A stretch of DNA of 64,000 bases, from positions 46,475-110,474 of the forward strand of contig CAMKZU010000002.1 in assembly GCA_946477855.1 (NCBI GenBank), in the 5' to 3' direction. Positions 17,401 through 26,312 of the stretch are shown here, in pieces. The DNA is from an uncultured Lactobacillus sp. GTDB lineage: Bacteria; Bacillota; Bacilli; Lactobacillales; Lactobacillaceae. The first letter of the stretch is position 1; the number at the start of each line of letters is the position of its first letter. Both the position numbers and the translations under genes were made by a program. The notes below the pieces were generated by a model that was not told where the DNA came from, made no database searches, and saw nothing but the letters and a program-made list of their open reading frames with translations.

Positions 17401-17688
17401 ATGAACCATAAAGTTGTGACGTATCCGGCTATTTTTAAGCCACTGGAAAATGATATATATGTGATTAAATTTCCTGATGTTAAAGGAGGAATAACAGAAG
17501 GACAAGGTTTACGTGAATCAATGAAGATGGCTGCTGACACCCTTGCCAGCCGTTTGTACAACAAACAGATTTTGCCCAAAGTCAGCAAGATTAGTGATAT
17601 TGAATTACCAGATGATGGTTCCTTTGTTGCACCAGTTTCTGCAGACTTAACTGAAGCCTCGCGTGATCGTATTAATTACGAAATATAA
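17401..17688 (+). CDS. Orphan HicB-like antitoxin-fold protein
   Basis: 95 residues from the ATG at 17401, which has GAGGAGG upstream. The N-terminal half (YPAIFKPLENDIYVIKFPD, then a GITEGQG segment and MAADTLASRL) is the RNase-H-like HicB fold, which normally neutralises a HicA mRNA interferase. No HicA-type gene (short, with a conserved His) is adjacent on either strand. There is no clear DNA-binding tail. It may be a solitary regulatory protein or a remnant of a toxin-antitoxin pair. Confidence 0.75.
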   Translation: MNHKVVTYPAIFKPLENDIYVIKFPDVKGGITEGQGLRESMKMAADTLASRLYNKQILPKVSKISDIELPDDGSFVAPVSADLTEASRDRINYEI

Positions 17689-17696
17689 TAGACAAA

Positions 17697-17730
17697 AAAA
17701 GCATCCCAATTCCTTGGGATGCTCTTTTTA
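17697..17730 (+). terminator. Terminator of the HicB-like gene
   Basis: AGCATCCCA / TGGGATGCT stem followed by a T-rich tail. Confidence 0.85.
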
Positions 17731-17774
17731 TTAACTTGTTCCAAAAACTTTTATAATTTTCGGGAACAAGTTAA
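17731..17774. repeat. 12-bp perfect inverted repeat
   Basis: TTAACTTGTTCC (17731-17742) and GGAACAAGTTAA (17763-17774) flank 20 AT-rich bases, directly after a working terminator. No T run follows, so it is not an obvious terminator. It could be an operator or the trace of a small element. The rest of 17775-18023 contains a second, imperfect repeat (GGCAGTATAA near 17898-17907 with TTATACCGCC near 17939-17948) and no gene. Confidence 0.5.
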
Positions 17775-18023
17775 TTATAATATATCTAAATTGATTTTGC
17801 TAATAATTTTAGCTTCTTTTATTAAAAAGTGCTTTCAAATAAGCTTAAAATGAAAAGTACATAAAAAGAGCCTTTTTTATACCACTATTAAGCCAGCGGC
17901 AGTATAATCTTTTTTCATAAAATATTTATTTATCATAATTATACCGCCTTAGATTTTAACTCAAATTGACAGCAGCATTATTTGAGTGCTATTTTTGAAG
18001 AAGAAAAAGTTTGGGAGTAAAAT

Positions 18024-18590
18024 ATGCAAATAATTGAGAGTTCAGTTTTGCGGATTGCCGTTTCTGAAAAGGGCGCAAAGCTAGTTAGCCTGAGTCCGCA
18101 GAACGATCAAAATGATTTTTTTAAAGATGCTGAAAAACAAAAAGCTTTGAACGTCAGCTTTGAAGGAGCGGACCAAAAAGAAAATTGGGCTGAATTATTG
18201 CCGTGGACTATTGTTGATAAGGGAGATTCACGTGTAAGCTTGGCCTTAATAGACGATGCTGCTAGTTATAAAAAGTTTCCTTTTCATTTTGAAGTGATTT
18301 TAACTTATGCTATTGATGGGAACAAGGTAGATATTAAATTTTATTTGAAAAATAATTCACATAAAGATATGCCATTTTCAGTAAAATTTACAGTATCTCT
18401 TTTTGATGATTGGTCTATCAAAGCTAATGCAAATGAAGTTGAAGTGGTTAAAAATAAGTCTAAATTGGCCTTTTCTTCAACGGATTTTATTATTACTAAA
18501 GAAAATAACGAAGTGACTGCAGTACGCAGCAATTCAATTCTCACTAGTGATAGCGATGAGAATTTAGTGTTAACCTTAACCTTGAGTTAA
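18024..18590 (+). CDS. Short aldose-1-epimerase-like (galactose mutarotase fold) protein
   Basis: 188 residues with GGGAG ahead of the ATG. The pattern IAVSEKGAKLVSL, LLPWTIVDKGDS, FPFHFEVILTYAI and FYLKNNS matches the beta-sandwich of aldose-1-epimerase-like proteins, which interconvert sugar anomers. Normal length is near 290; here the stretch holding the usual catalytic His and the C-terminal third are absent, with a clean stop. Either a shortened non-catalytic carbohydrate-binding protein or a decayed gene. No sugar gene is adjacent. Confidence 0.65.
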   Translation: MQIIESSVLRIAVSEKGAKLVSLSPQNDQNDFFKDAEKQKALNVSFEGADQKENWAELLPWTIVDKGDSRVSLALIDDAASYKKFPFHFEVILTYAIDGNKVDIKFYLKNNSHKDMPFSVKFTVSLFDDWSIKANANEVEVVKNKSKLAFSSTDFIITKENNEVTAVRSNSILTSDSDENLVLTLTLS

Positions 18591-18616
18591 ACATTGTAAT
18601 ATTTTTAATAAGATGT

Positions 18617-18647
18617 GTAACAAACCGACAGCGGCTTGTTTTTTTGC
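18617..18647 (+). terminator. Terminator overlapping the promoter of the envelope operon
   Basis: ACAAACCG / CGGCTTGT hairpin with seven T, immediately followed by a TATAAT at about 18650-18655. The next operon probably starts here, with CCGACA as its -35 region inside the hairpin. Confidence 0.6.
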
Positions 18648-18690
18648 TATAATGTACTCATTGTAATTAAATTTTGGGTAATAAAAAGTT

Positions 18691-19812
18691 ATGGATCACA
18701 ACGATAATCATCCGAGTCAAAGTCGGGTTGAATTACATGAGAGAGATTACCATAAAAAGAGACGTCTTCTGGCCTGGGTGTTAAGTATCACAGCTCTTTT
18801 AATTACGGCGATTGGTGTATATTCAGCGTATATTTATTTTCGAACAAAAAATGCTGTCGATGATGCCTATGACAGCAGTAATCGTGTTCAAGTTAAAAAT
18901 GGTGAGTTTGACGGAAAGAAAAAATTTGCGGTATTGCTGATGGGCACTGATACAGGCGCTCTTGACCGCGAAGAAAGAAATGGTAACACTGACACAATTA
19001 TTATTGCAGTAGTTAATCCGCAAAAAAAGCGCTATACATTGATGTCTGTACCACGAGATACGATGGCAGAAATGGTGGGCGCAGATGAATTTCAAGTAAA
19101 AAAAATAAATGCAGCCTATCCTATAGGCGGAGCTGCGATGTCAATGGCAAGTGTTTCAAAGTTGGTAAATGTACCTATTAAATATTATGCTCTAGTTAAT
19201 ATGAAAGGTATTATGCGCCTGATCCGTTATGTTGGTGGTATCAATATCAGGCCAACTCTTAGCTTTGAATACGGTGGCTATATTTTTAAGAAAAACCAGT
19301 TAACTCATATGGGTGGTGGTGGCGCTTTAGCTTATGCGCGCATGCGCTATGACGATCCAGCAGGCGATTATGGGCGCCAAAAACGTCAGCGTCAGGTAAT
19401 TACAACTATTATTAAAAAAGCAGTATCGCTGAACACCCTTACTAAACTAGATTCAGTCCTAGAATCAATCTCTGGCAGCGTTAAAACCAACTTACCCTTT
19501 GATGCACTAAGACAGATTGTTTTTAATTACCAAGATGCAACTAAGAACGTCAAAAATGATTACCTTCATGGTCACAATGCTACGATAAATGGTGCTTCTT
19601 ACCAAGTGCAATCTACTAGAGAACTGCAACGCGTTTCCGACTATTTACGTGCTGAATTAGGGTTACCTTTGACCACGGTTAACAATAATGAAACTTATCA
19701 AAATAAGCGTAATAAAATTGCAGGCTTTGATTTTAAAAATCCTGATAGTCAAGATTACCAGATTTATGATGATTATCAAAACCAAAATTCTGAGGGAGAA
19801 GGTGACTATTAA
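18691..19812 (+). CDS. LCP-family (LytR-CpsA-Psr) phosphotransferase
   Basis: 373 residues: a short cytoplasmic head, one membrane helix (about 27-50) and an extracellular LCP domain. Motifs are VLLMGTDTG (81-89), NTDTIIIAVVNP (99-110), SVPRDT (119-124) and a YARMRYDDP segment with the conserved Arg. LCP proteins transfer teichoic acid or other anionic glycans from a lipid carrier to peptidoglycan. Two bases separate it from the PlsY-like gene, which precedes the LTA-synthase-like gene, so this is an envelope polymer operon. Confidence 0.92.
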   Translation: MDHNDNHPSQSRVELHERDYHKKRRLLAWVLSITALLITAIGVYSAYIYFRTKNAVDDAYDSSNRVQVKNGEFDGKKKFAVLLMGTDTGALDREERNGNTDTIIIAVVNPQKKRYTLMSVPRDTMAEMVGADEFQVKKINAAYPIGGAAMSMASVSKLVNVPIKYYALVNMKGIMRLIRYVGGINIRPTLSFEYGGYIFKKNQLTHMGGGGALAYARMRYDDPAGDYGRQKRQRQVITTIIKKAVSLNTLTKLDSVLESISGSVKTNLPFDALRQIVFNYQDATKNVKNDYLHGHNATINGASYQVQSTRELQRVSDYLRAELGLPLTTVNNNETYQNKRNKIAGFDFKNPDSQDYQIYDDYQNQNSEGEGDY

Positions 19813-19814
19813 TA

Positions 19815-20432
19815 ATGCGTTTGTGGTCGATCATAATTGGTTATGCGTTTGGCTGCTTATTGGCTGCGGTACTAGTTTGTCGGTTTGCTTTGAACCAAGA
19901 TCCTACCCAAGTAGGTTCTGGCAATCCTGGAACGGCAAATGTGGGAGCCGTGTTTGGAAAAAAATGGGGCATAATCACTTGTTTAGGTGATATTCTAAAA
20001 ACACTTATTTGTCTTTTAATTGTGCATCATATTTTTTCAAGCAAAATTGCTCTGGTATATGCTGGCTTAGGCTTAATGCTGGGCCATTGCTTTCCTTTTT
20101 GGGAGCATTTTAAAGGCGGCAAGGGCGTAACAGTAGCTGTTTTAGTAGCTGCCGTTTATGACACAAGAACAGCTGCAATTACATTATTAGTTGCCCTGTT
20201 TCTTTTAATAACATTACAAAATTTGACGGTTCCTCCGATAATTTTTATAATATTGTTCAGTTTATATGAACTAATAAAGATCAAAGAAGCAGGATTAGTA
20301 TTATTGCTGATGACGTCGATTATGATTTTCAAATTCAGATCTGATCTACGTGACTTTTTTACTGGCAACGGCAAAAAAGTTGATGTCTTATACACAATTA
20401 AAAAGAAATTGGGTATTAAACGCGATAATTAA
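19815..20432 (+). CDS. plsY: PlsY-family glycerol-3-phosphate acyltransferase (divergent)
   Basis: 205 residues with about five hydrophobic helices, the size and layout of PlsY, which acylates glycerol-3-phosphate from acyl-phosphate at the membrane. Motif 2 (GHCFPFWEHFKGGKG) is well kept. Motif 1 reads GSGNPGTANVGA, lacking the usual TN order and the conserved Arg, and the SLxS-type motif 3 is replaced by TLQN. Placed between LCP and LTA-synthase genes, it may be a second PlsY specialised for the glycolipid anchor or lipid supply of teichoic acid, rather than the housekeeping enzyme. Confidence 0.8.
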   Translation: MRLWSIIIGYAFGCLLAAVLVCRFALNQDPTQVGSGNPGTANVGAVFGKKWGIITCLGDILKTLICLLIVHHIFSSKIALVYAGLGLMLGHCFPFWEHFKGGKGVTVAVLVAAVYDTRTAAITLLVALFLLITLQNLTVPPIIFIILFSLYELIKIKEAGLVLLLMTSIMIFKFRSDLRDFFTGNGKKVDVLYTIKKKLGIKRDN

Positions 20433-20467
20433 TAGCAACATTTTTAGTGAGGAATATAACTAGAAAT

Positions 20468-23440
20468 ATGAGTAAAAACAAAAAATCTTTAAAAGCTATT
20501 CAGATAATTTGCATATTAGTGGCAACTCTATTCATGCTCGTGCAAATGTTCAGTTTGAAAGGTATTGCTGCTAGGGCACACTATTCATTTGTCCGTTTTA
20601 TGCCTAATATGTTGCATAATGCGACGTTAATGTTGGTACCCATGGTCTTTGGGGCAATTTACAGCAAGAAAAAAGAAAGTGTTAGTGAAAGTTTCAAATA
20701 TTGGCTGTTAGCCAGTGCAACTTTGATTGTTTATTACATCTTTTTCTTCTTTATAGTTCCTACACGCTTCAATATGTGGCGCGTTTGGGGCATGTTATTC
20801 CCGATCATTACCAGTACTTCGGTTTTATTCTCCGGTTTGTTTTTTTGTTTGTTAATTCAACCGTATCTTTTTGATTTACTGCATAAATTAAATATTAAAC
20901 AAAACCTGCTGGTACTAAGTTTATTGACATTATTAGGCTTTGCCCTAAGTGCTGGTAATCTATCTTTCCAGTACTCACTTTACGGCCTATATCTTGTTTT
21001 GTTCTTTGCCTGGGGCATGTTTTTAGCTCATATCCACATTAGTAAGAAGATATTAACGCTATCTCTAATCAGTGGCTTTCTCTCCTTCTTCATTGTGGTT
21101 ATTGGCGTTTCAGGCTTTGATGCGGTTTATTGGTCGCAGATTATTTCAGGTAATGGCGGGGGCGACTGGAACCGGGAATTTCTCAACAATCCTTCTTCGC
21201 CGTTTATGTTCTTGCTAGTTGTAGCGGCATTTTTATTACTTAAAAAGGTAATTTTAACTTTTACTAAAACGCAAGCCCGCTACTTTATTCCAGTAATTAT
21301 GATTATGGATGCGCCAATTTCTCCGAGATTTATGAACGCATTCCGCTTTACTGACTCGTCTACTATCAATAAATTGATCATGATAGTGGTTATGTTGGTA
21401 ATCGTTGTCCTCTGGTATATGGTGCTAAAACGCTATTTATTCCAAATTACGCCATTTGCTAAGATCATTAATTATTTAGATAATGAACCTAATTTAGCCA
21501 AAATTTGTGAAAAAATCTGGTCAATTTTTACCAAGTTTGTTATTACCAATCGGGTCAACTTACTTACTTGGGCTTGGTTCTATATTTTAAGTTTCGGCTC
21601 TTTTCTAATTGAATCAGATAATTTACGAATTCAAATAAGTACAGCTTCAACAATTAATGCGATAGTTTACCTTCTCGGCACTAAATTCTTTGCCATGATT
21701 TTGACAACTATTTTTCTTGATGCGTTGTTTTCCGTATTTTACTTTGTAACAACGCGGTACTGGACTTCAAACATTTTAGTAAGTTTGATTGCCATTGGCT
21801 GGGCTGTCGCAAATAAGATTAAGTTGCTGCTTCGGGGAGAACCTATTTACCCGACTGAAATCAGTGAAATTGTTAACTGGAAAACCTTAATTCCAATGAT
21901 TGGCAAGACTACTGTCATTGTGATTTTAGTAGCTATAGTTGTTGTAATTGCCCTTGATATTTTCTTGGAATGCAAGGTTCCTATTAAAAAGCGCGGCTCT
22001 TGGAAGAGACGTGGAATTTGGGCATTGCTCAGTTTACTACTGTTTGTAACGCCATTACGCTTCAATCATGATGGCGGAGTTATTTATCACATCAACCGTG
22101 GTTTTGATAATAAACAAAGATTCCGTAACCCTGAACGAGATATTCAAGTAAATGGGCCTGTTCTTAATTTCTTGAATTATATTGACTTGCAAATTATGGA
22201 TCAACCCGAGGGTTATTCGGAAAAAAGTATTAAACAGCTCAACACCAAATACGAAAAAGTAGCGGCTAAGATTAATAAGAAACGTAAAAACGATCTTAAG
22301 GACCAAACCATTGTCTTTAACTTGAGTGAAAGCTTTGTTGATCCAAATACTTTCCCAACAATCAGGTTTGACCGTGATGTACCAAATCCGGTTAAGTTTA
22401 TCGAGTCGATGAAGTCACGTTCCACATACGGCAATATGCTGAGTGCCGGTTATGGTGGTGGTACTGCCAACATGGAGTGGGAGACTCTAACCGGTTTGAA
22501 TATGGGTATGTTCAAGTCTACTTTGACTCCTTATGTTCAAATTGTGCCGAACTATGATTTCTACCCAACAATAGGAATGAATTTCGATTATAAATCTGCT
22601 GTCCACCCATTTATTGGTACGTATTACTCAAGGCAAGAAGACTATCATAGGTTTAAATTTGATAAGTTTATCTATGTTGGTTCAAAATATAAGGTTATTG
22701 ACCAAAAGAAATTGGGTAAGAGTGGTTATAACTCTGACTTTACTACCTATGCTAACGGTCTAAAAGAAATCAATTCCCGCGATGGCGGACAGTTTATCAA
22801 CCTGATTTCAATTCAAAACCACATGCCATATAACAATTGGTATCCAAATAACGAATACATGGGCAAGATTTCGGGAGAGTTATTCAAATCGCCAGCAGTT
22901 CGTGATCAAATGGCTACTTACGTTAAGGGAACGCAATACACTGACAAGGCAGTTAAGCAGTTTATCCAGCAAATTGATCAAATTAAGAAACCAATTACTT
23001 TAGTCTTTTACGGTGACCACTATCCAAGTATCCTTTCTCAAAGTTATACTGCTAAATATCCGGTACAAATGCACTCAACGCGCTACTTTATCTATTCCAA
23101 CAAATATGCTCGTCAACATGGTGCTAAAAAGAGACTGCCGCGTAAAGCAAATAATTTTGTCAGTTCCAGCGACTTTATCGCTATGATGCTTGAACAGACT
23201 GACTCTAAAGTGACACCTTACCAAGCACTTTTAACTGAGGTACATAAGAGACTGCCAGCAATTACCATTAACTTTAAAGGCGATAAAGGCTTCGAATTAA
23301 TTGGTCGTAAAGGTCAGGTAATTGAACCAAAATATCTGACTAAAAAGCAGCAAGAAATTTTAGCTGATTATGAGGCCGTTCAATACGATATGACGGCTGG
23401 TAAAGCTTACGGCTTAAAGATTAAAGGCTTTTACAAGTAA
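20468..23440 (+). CDS. LTA-synthase-family sulfatase-fold protein with large extra membrane region
   Basis: 990 residues from the ATG at 20468; a GTG at 20447 would add seven residues, and the GAGGA site fits neither ideally. LtaS proteins are usually about 650 residues. The C-terminal half holds the extracellular phosphoglycerol-transferase domain: metal-binding Glu621 (NLSESF), nucleophile Thr666 (GGGTANMEWE) and Asp850-His851 (YGDHYPS). The usual LtaS membrane part (about 390-530) is preceded by about 350 extra residues with eight or more helices, whose outline recalls membrane acyltransferases but lacks their Arg/His motif. Role: polymerisation or modification of glycerol-phosphate polymer, coupled to LCP and PlsY. 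Confidence 0.85.
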   Translation: MSKNKKSLKAIQIICILVATLFMLVQMFSLKGIAARAHYSFVRFMPNMLHNATLMLVPMVFGAIYSKKKESVSESFKYWLLASATLIVYYIFFFFIVPTRFNMWRVWGMLFPIITSTSVLFSGLFFCLLIQPYLFDLLHKLNIKQNLLVLSLLTLLGFALSAGNLSFQYSLYGLYLVLFFAWGMFLAHIHISKKILTLSLISGFLSFFIVVIGVSGFDAVYWSQIISGNGGGDWNREFLNNPSSPFMFLLVVAAFLLLKKVILTFTKTQARYFIPVIMIMDAPISPRFMNAFRFTDSSTINKLIMIVVMLVIVVLWYMVLKRYLFQITPFAKIINYLDNEPNLAKICEKIWSIFTKFVITNRVNLLTWAWFYILSFGSFLIESDNLRIQISTASTINAIVYLLGTKFFAMILTTIFLDALFSVFYFVTTRYWTSNILVSLIAIGWAVANKIKLLLRGEPIYPTEISEIVNWKTLIPMIGKTTVIVILVAIVVVIALDIFLECKVPIKKRGSWKRRGIWALLSLLLFVTPLRFNHDGGVIYHINRGFDNKQRFRNPERDIQVNGPVLNFLNYIDLQIMDQPEGYSEKSIKQLNTKYEKVAAKINKKRKNDLKDQTIVFNLSESFVDPNTFPTIRFDRDVPNPVKFIESMKSRSTYGNMLSAGYGGGTANMEWETLTGLNMGMFKSTLTPYVQIVPNYDFYPTIGMNFDYKSAVHPFIGTYYSRQEDYHRFKFDKFIYVGSKYKVIDQKKLGKSGYNSDFTTYANGLKEINSRDGGQFINLISIQNHMPYNNWYPNNEYMGKISGELFKSPAVRDQMATYVKGTQYTDKAVKQFIQQIDQIKKPITLVFYGDHYPSILSQSYTAKYPVQMHSTRYFIYSNKYARQHGAKKRLPRKANNFVSSSDFIAMMLEQTDSKVTPYQALLTEVHKRLPAITINFKGDKGFELIGRKGQVIEPKYLTKKQQEILADYEAVQYDMTAGKAYGLKIKGFYK

Positions 23441-23450
23441 CAAATTGATA

Positions 23451-23479
23451 TTGACTTATTAAGAAAAAATGAGTATTAT
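23451..23479 (+). promoter_or_regulatory. Promoter of the tyrS leader
   Basis: TTGACT at 23451-23456 and TATTAT at 23474-23479 with 17-bp spacing, directly upstream of the T-box leader. Confidence 0.65.
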
Positions 23480-23485
23480 CGTTTA

Positions 23486-23694
23486 TAACAAATTTAAGTA
23501 GTATCACGATTCAGAGTTCAGAGAACTAGCGGTTGGTGAGAGCTAGACAGGTCGTGCATGGCGAAATACGAGTAGGGTGGTTCCCGTATAGACCACAATT
23601 AAGGCACTTAGTAATAGTGTAAATGTGGGTGGTACCACGGCTGAAAATAACTAGTCGTCCCTAGATTCATCAATTGAATCTAGGGACTTTTTTG
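23486..23694 (+). promoter_or_regulatory. Tyrosine T-box riboswitch
   Basis: Leader of tyrS with the T-box core GGTGGTACCACGG near 23628-23640, a stem I region with an AGAG-type bulge near 23540, and a specifier UAC (Tyr) at 23567-23569 in the GAAATACGAG loop. The terminator arms are GTCCCTAGATTC (23657-23668) and GAATCTAGGGAC (23676-23687) with seven T. Uncharged tRNA-Tyr should stabilise the antiterminator and switch tyrS on. Confidence 0.93.
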
Positions 23695-23707
23695 TTGGAG
23701 GAAAAAG

Positions 23708-24973
23708 ATGGCAAACTTTGATATTTTAGAAGATTTAAAGTGGCGTGGAGCTATTAATCAGCAGACTGATGAAGCTGGACTGACTAAATATTTGCAAGAA
23801 CATGATAACTTGGCACTATATTGTGGTACCGATCCTACAGGTGATTCCCTTCATATTGGTCACCTTATTCCCTTCATGATTTTGAAAAGGTTCCAACTTG
23901 CAGGTTACCACCCTGTGATTGTTATTGGTGGTGGTACAGGAACAATTGGTGATCCTTCAGGACGCAAATCCGAGCGGGTACTTCTTAGTGCTGAAAAATT
24001 GCATGAAAACGAAGTAGCTCTTACCAAGCAAATGGAAAAATTGTTTGGTACTGAAAACTTTGAAATCGTTAATAACGCAGAATGGCTTGATAAATTAAGT
24101 CTAATTGAATTTTTACGTGAATATGGTAAACACTTCCAAGTGAACAACATGATTAATAAGGATGTAGTTGCCAGTCGCTTGGAAAATGGTATTTCCTTTA
24201 CCGAATTTTCTTACCAAATTTTACAGGCTATTGATTTTTACCAATTGAATAAAAACTATGGTGTCCAAATGCAAATTGGTGGTAGTGACCAATGGGGCAA
24301 TATTACAGCAGGAATTGACCTAATTCACAAGTTGATGGGTTCAGAGAGACAGGCATTTGGTTTAACGATCCCATTAATGTTGAAAGCTGACGGCACCAAG
24401 TTTGGTAAATCTGCTGGTGGAGCTGTTTGGCTTGATCCTGAAAAAACCAGCCCTTATGAATTTTATCAATTCTGGATCAATCAAGATGATCGGGATGTAG
24501 TTAAATATTTGAAATACTTTACTTTCCTTAGCCATGAAGAAATAGACGATCTGGCAGAGCAAGTCAAATCAGAGCCGTGGAAGCGAACAGCGCAAAAGAC
24601 ACTCGCCAGAGAAGTAACAAAATTTGTTCACGGTGAAGAAGGCTTAAAAGAAGCAGAAATGATTACCGACGCCCTGTTTTCCGGTGACATTAAGAATTTG
24701 TCGGTCAAGCAAATTGAGGAAGGGCTAAAAAGCGCACCAGCGGCTGAGGCATCGTCTCAGAGGCAAAATATTGTGGACTTTTTAGTTGATACCCAAATCG
24801 AATCTTCCAAGCGTCAAGCTCGTGAAGATGTGACTAATGGAGCAATTTATGTGAACGGAGACCGTGAGCAGTCAGTAGATTTTGAAGTTGATCCTGCTAA
24901 GGCATTTGATGGTAAATATGTCATTATTAGAAAAGGTAAAAGAAAATATACTTTAGTTACAATTAAAGATTAG
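23708..24973 (+). CDS. tyrS: Tyrosyl-tRNA synthetase
   Basis: 421 residues, normal for bacterial TyrRS (class I), which charges tRNA-Tyr. HIGH motif at 49-52, KFGKS at 231-235 and a C-terminal S4 RNA-binding domain (about 350-420) with the ARxLVxxGxIxVNG-like pattern. Preceded by GGAGG and by a T-box leader that matches its amino acid, and followed by a terminator, so it is a single-gene unit regulated by tRNA-Tyr charging. Confidence 0.97.
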   Translation: MANFDILEDLKWRGAINQQTDEAGLTKYLQEHDNLALYCGTDPTGDSLHIGHLIPFMILKRFQLAGYHPVIVIGGGTGTIGDPSGRKSERVLLSAEKLHENEVALTKQMEKLFGTENFEIVNNAEWLDKLSLIEFLREYGKHFQVNNMINKDVVASRLENGISFTEFSYQILQAIDFYQLNKNYGVQMQIGGSDQWGNITAGIDLIHKLMGSERQAFGLTIPLMLKADGTKFGKSAGGAVWLDPEKTSPYEFYQFWINQDDRDVVKYLKYFTFLSHEEIDDLAEQVKSEPWKRTAQKTLAREVTKFVHGEEGLKEAEMITDALFSGDIKNLSVKQIEEGLKSAPAAEASSQRQNIVDFLVDTQIESSKRQAREDVTNGAIYVNGDREQSVDFEVDPAKAFDGKYVIIRKGKRKYTLVTIKD

Positions 24974-24975
24974 TT

Positions 24976-25016
24976 TAAAAGAGGCAGTTGCTATTTTCGC
25001 AACTGCCCTTTTTTAA
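24976..25016 (+). terminator. Terminator of tyrS
   Basis: GGCAGTTGC / GCAACTGCC stem followed by six T. Confidence 0.85.
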
Positions 25017-25072
25017 CTTCAATTAAGAGAGTATAATAAGAAACACATCATTTTTTAATTTAGGAGGGAAAA

Positions 25073-25462
25073 ATGCGTGCACGGGTAATACTTTATAATC
25101 CAGAACATAAAGCATTTTTATTGATCCACAGGTTTAAAAATGGGCGTGATTACTGGGTGGTTCCAGGTGGTGGCGCAGAAAAAAATGAAACTCCGGTGGC
25201 TACTGCAATCAGGGAAATAGGGGAGGAATTGGATCTTCAATTAAAGCCAGCTGCTCTAACGCATTTTTCTACAAGTGAAGCAAAAGAAGAATTCTTTTAC
25301 ACTGAAATACCGTACATAGTCGCACCTGCAATCAGCGGCGAAGAAAAGGAACGCTCAAGTAAGTCTAACGTTTATCAGCCAGAATGGGTGGCAAGTGCTG
25401 ATTTAACTCAAATTAATTTAATGCCACCTGAAATTGCTGCTAAAATAATAACGGCAATTTGA
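25073..25462 (+). CDS. Nudix hydrolase
   Basis: 129 residues after a GGAGGG site. The Nudix box is GGAEKNE-TPVATAI-REIGEELDL (about residues 37-59), matching the consensus G-x5-E-x7-REUxEE but with Asp at the final Gly position. Nudix enzymes cleave nucleoside diphosphates linked to another moiety; this small MutT-like form may clean up damaged nucleotides or house-clean metabolites. Substrate not inferable. It lies alone between tyrS and the YbjQ-like gene. Confidence 0.85.
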   Translation: MRARVILYNPEHKAFLLIHRFKNGRDYWVVPGGGAEKNETPVATAIREIGEELDLQLKPAALTHFSTSEAKEEFFYTEIPYIVAPAISGEEKERSSKSNVYQPEWVASADLTQINLMPPEIAAKIITAI

Positions 25463-25534
25463 CAAAGAAGTGCTAAAACTTCATACTTTTCTGATATTAA
25501 AGCACTTTAAATTATCTTGATAGGAGAGTAAAAA

Positions 25535-25873
25535 ATGGCTCGAAGTGATATTTTAGTAACGACTACCGAAAATATACCAGGTAAAAAATATGAAATTATT
25601 GGTGAGGTATTTGGTTTAACTACGCAGTCCAAAAATTTTGTTAAAAATTTTGGTGCGGGGCTAAAATCAGTTGTTGGTGGGGAAATTCGGAGTTATACCA
25701 AAATGCTTGAAGATTCACGCAGTCAGGCATTGGAAAGGTTACGGCAAAGTGCCGCAGATGTAGGTGCAGACGCAATCGTAATGATGCGTTTTGATTCAGG
25801 CTCGATTGGTGGCGACATGCAATCCGTTGTTGCTTATGGTACAGCTGTGAGATTTATTGCAGATAATGACTAG
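25535..25873 (+). CDS. YbjQ/UPF0145-family protein
   Basis: 112 residues with AGGAGAG upstream. The pattern [19 protein letters not shown], an ARSMAL-like middle helix and [14 protein letters not shown] identify the YbjQ (UPF0145) family, a small pentamer-forming fold once called heavy-metal-binding. The function is not established. Its own terminator follows. Confidence 0.85.
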   Translation: MARSDILVTTTENIPGKKYEIIGEVFGLTTQSKNFVKNFGAGLKSVVGGEIRSYTKMLEDSRSQALERLRQSAADVGADAIVMMRFDSGSIGGDMQSVVAYGTAVRFIADND

Positions 25874-25885
25874 ATATAGTATTAT

Positions 25886-25924
25886 TTGAAGTATTCGCTT
25901 CAACAGAGTGAATACTTTTTTGTT
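25886..25924 (+). terminator. Terminator of the YbjQ-like gene
   Basis: AAGTATTCGCT / AGAGTGAATACTT stem with a T run. Confidence 0.8.
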
Positions 25925-25936
25925 GAGTTTGATTTT

Positions 25937-26009
25937 GCCACTTTAGCTCAGGAGGTAGAGCACCGCCGTGGTAAGGAGGAGGTCCTCAGTTCAAATCTGG
26001 GAAGTGGCT
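25937..26009 (+). tRNA. tRNA-Thr (anticodon GGT)
   Basis: A 73-base cloverleaf: acceptor GCCACTT / AAGTGGC, D stem GCTC / GAGC, anticodon loop GTGGTAA (anticodon GGT) and T loop TTCAAAT. The anticodon stem CCGCC / GGAGG has a G-A mismatch at its middle pair (29-41), where GGCGG would be expected; the T stem has one G-T pair. The CCA end is not encoded. It is a lone tRNA gene with its own terminator. Confidence 0.88.
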
Positions 26010-26017
26010 TAATTTTT

Positions 26018-26066
26018 AATAACCTTAATTTATCAAATTATGATTGAGATAAGTGAAGGTTATTTT
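26018..26066 (+). terminator. Terminator of tRNA-Thr
   Basis: AATAACCTTAATTTATC pairs imperfectly with GATAAGTGAAGGTTATT, followed by T-rich sequence. The remaining bases to 26312 are AT-rich and hold only the promoter region of the secreted protein. Confidence 0.6.
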
Positions 26067-26312
26067 TTATTAATAATAATTGCTTTATCCAAAGCTATTT
26101 AGGTCCTTCACTAAGTCGTAAAAAATTTTAGTAGAATTAAAGCCAGCAATGCTTTTGATGAACAATGCGTTAGGCAAAGTACAAATAAATGTGATTAATT
26201 GCTTTTTTATATTGCTTAAATTGCTAGTTAATTATATAACTAATAGTGTTAGGTATGTAATCTAATATAGGAAAAATTAAGTTATATCTTAAAGTAAGGA
26301 AGTTTATCTGCT

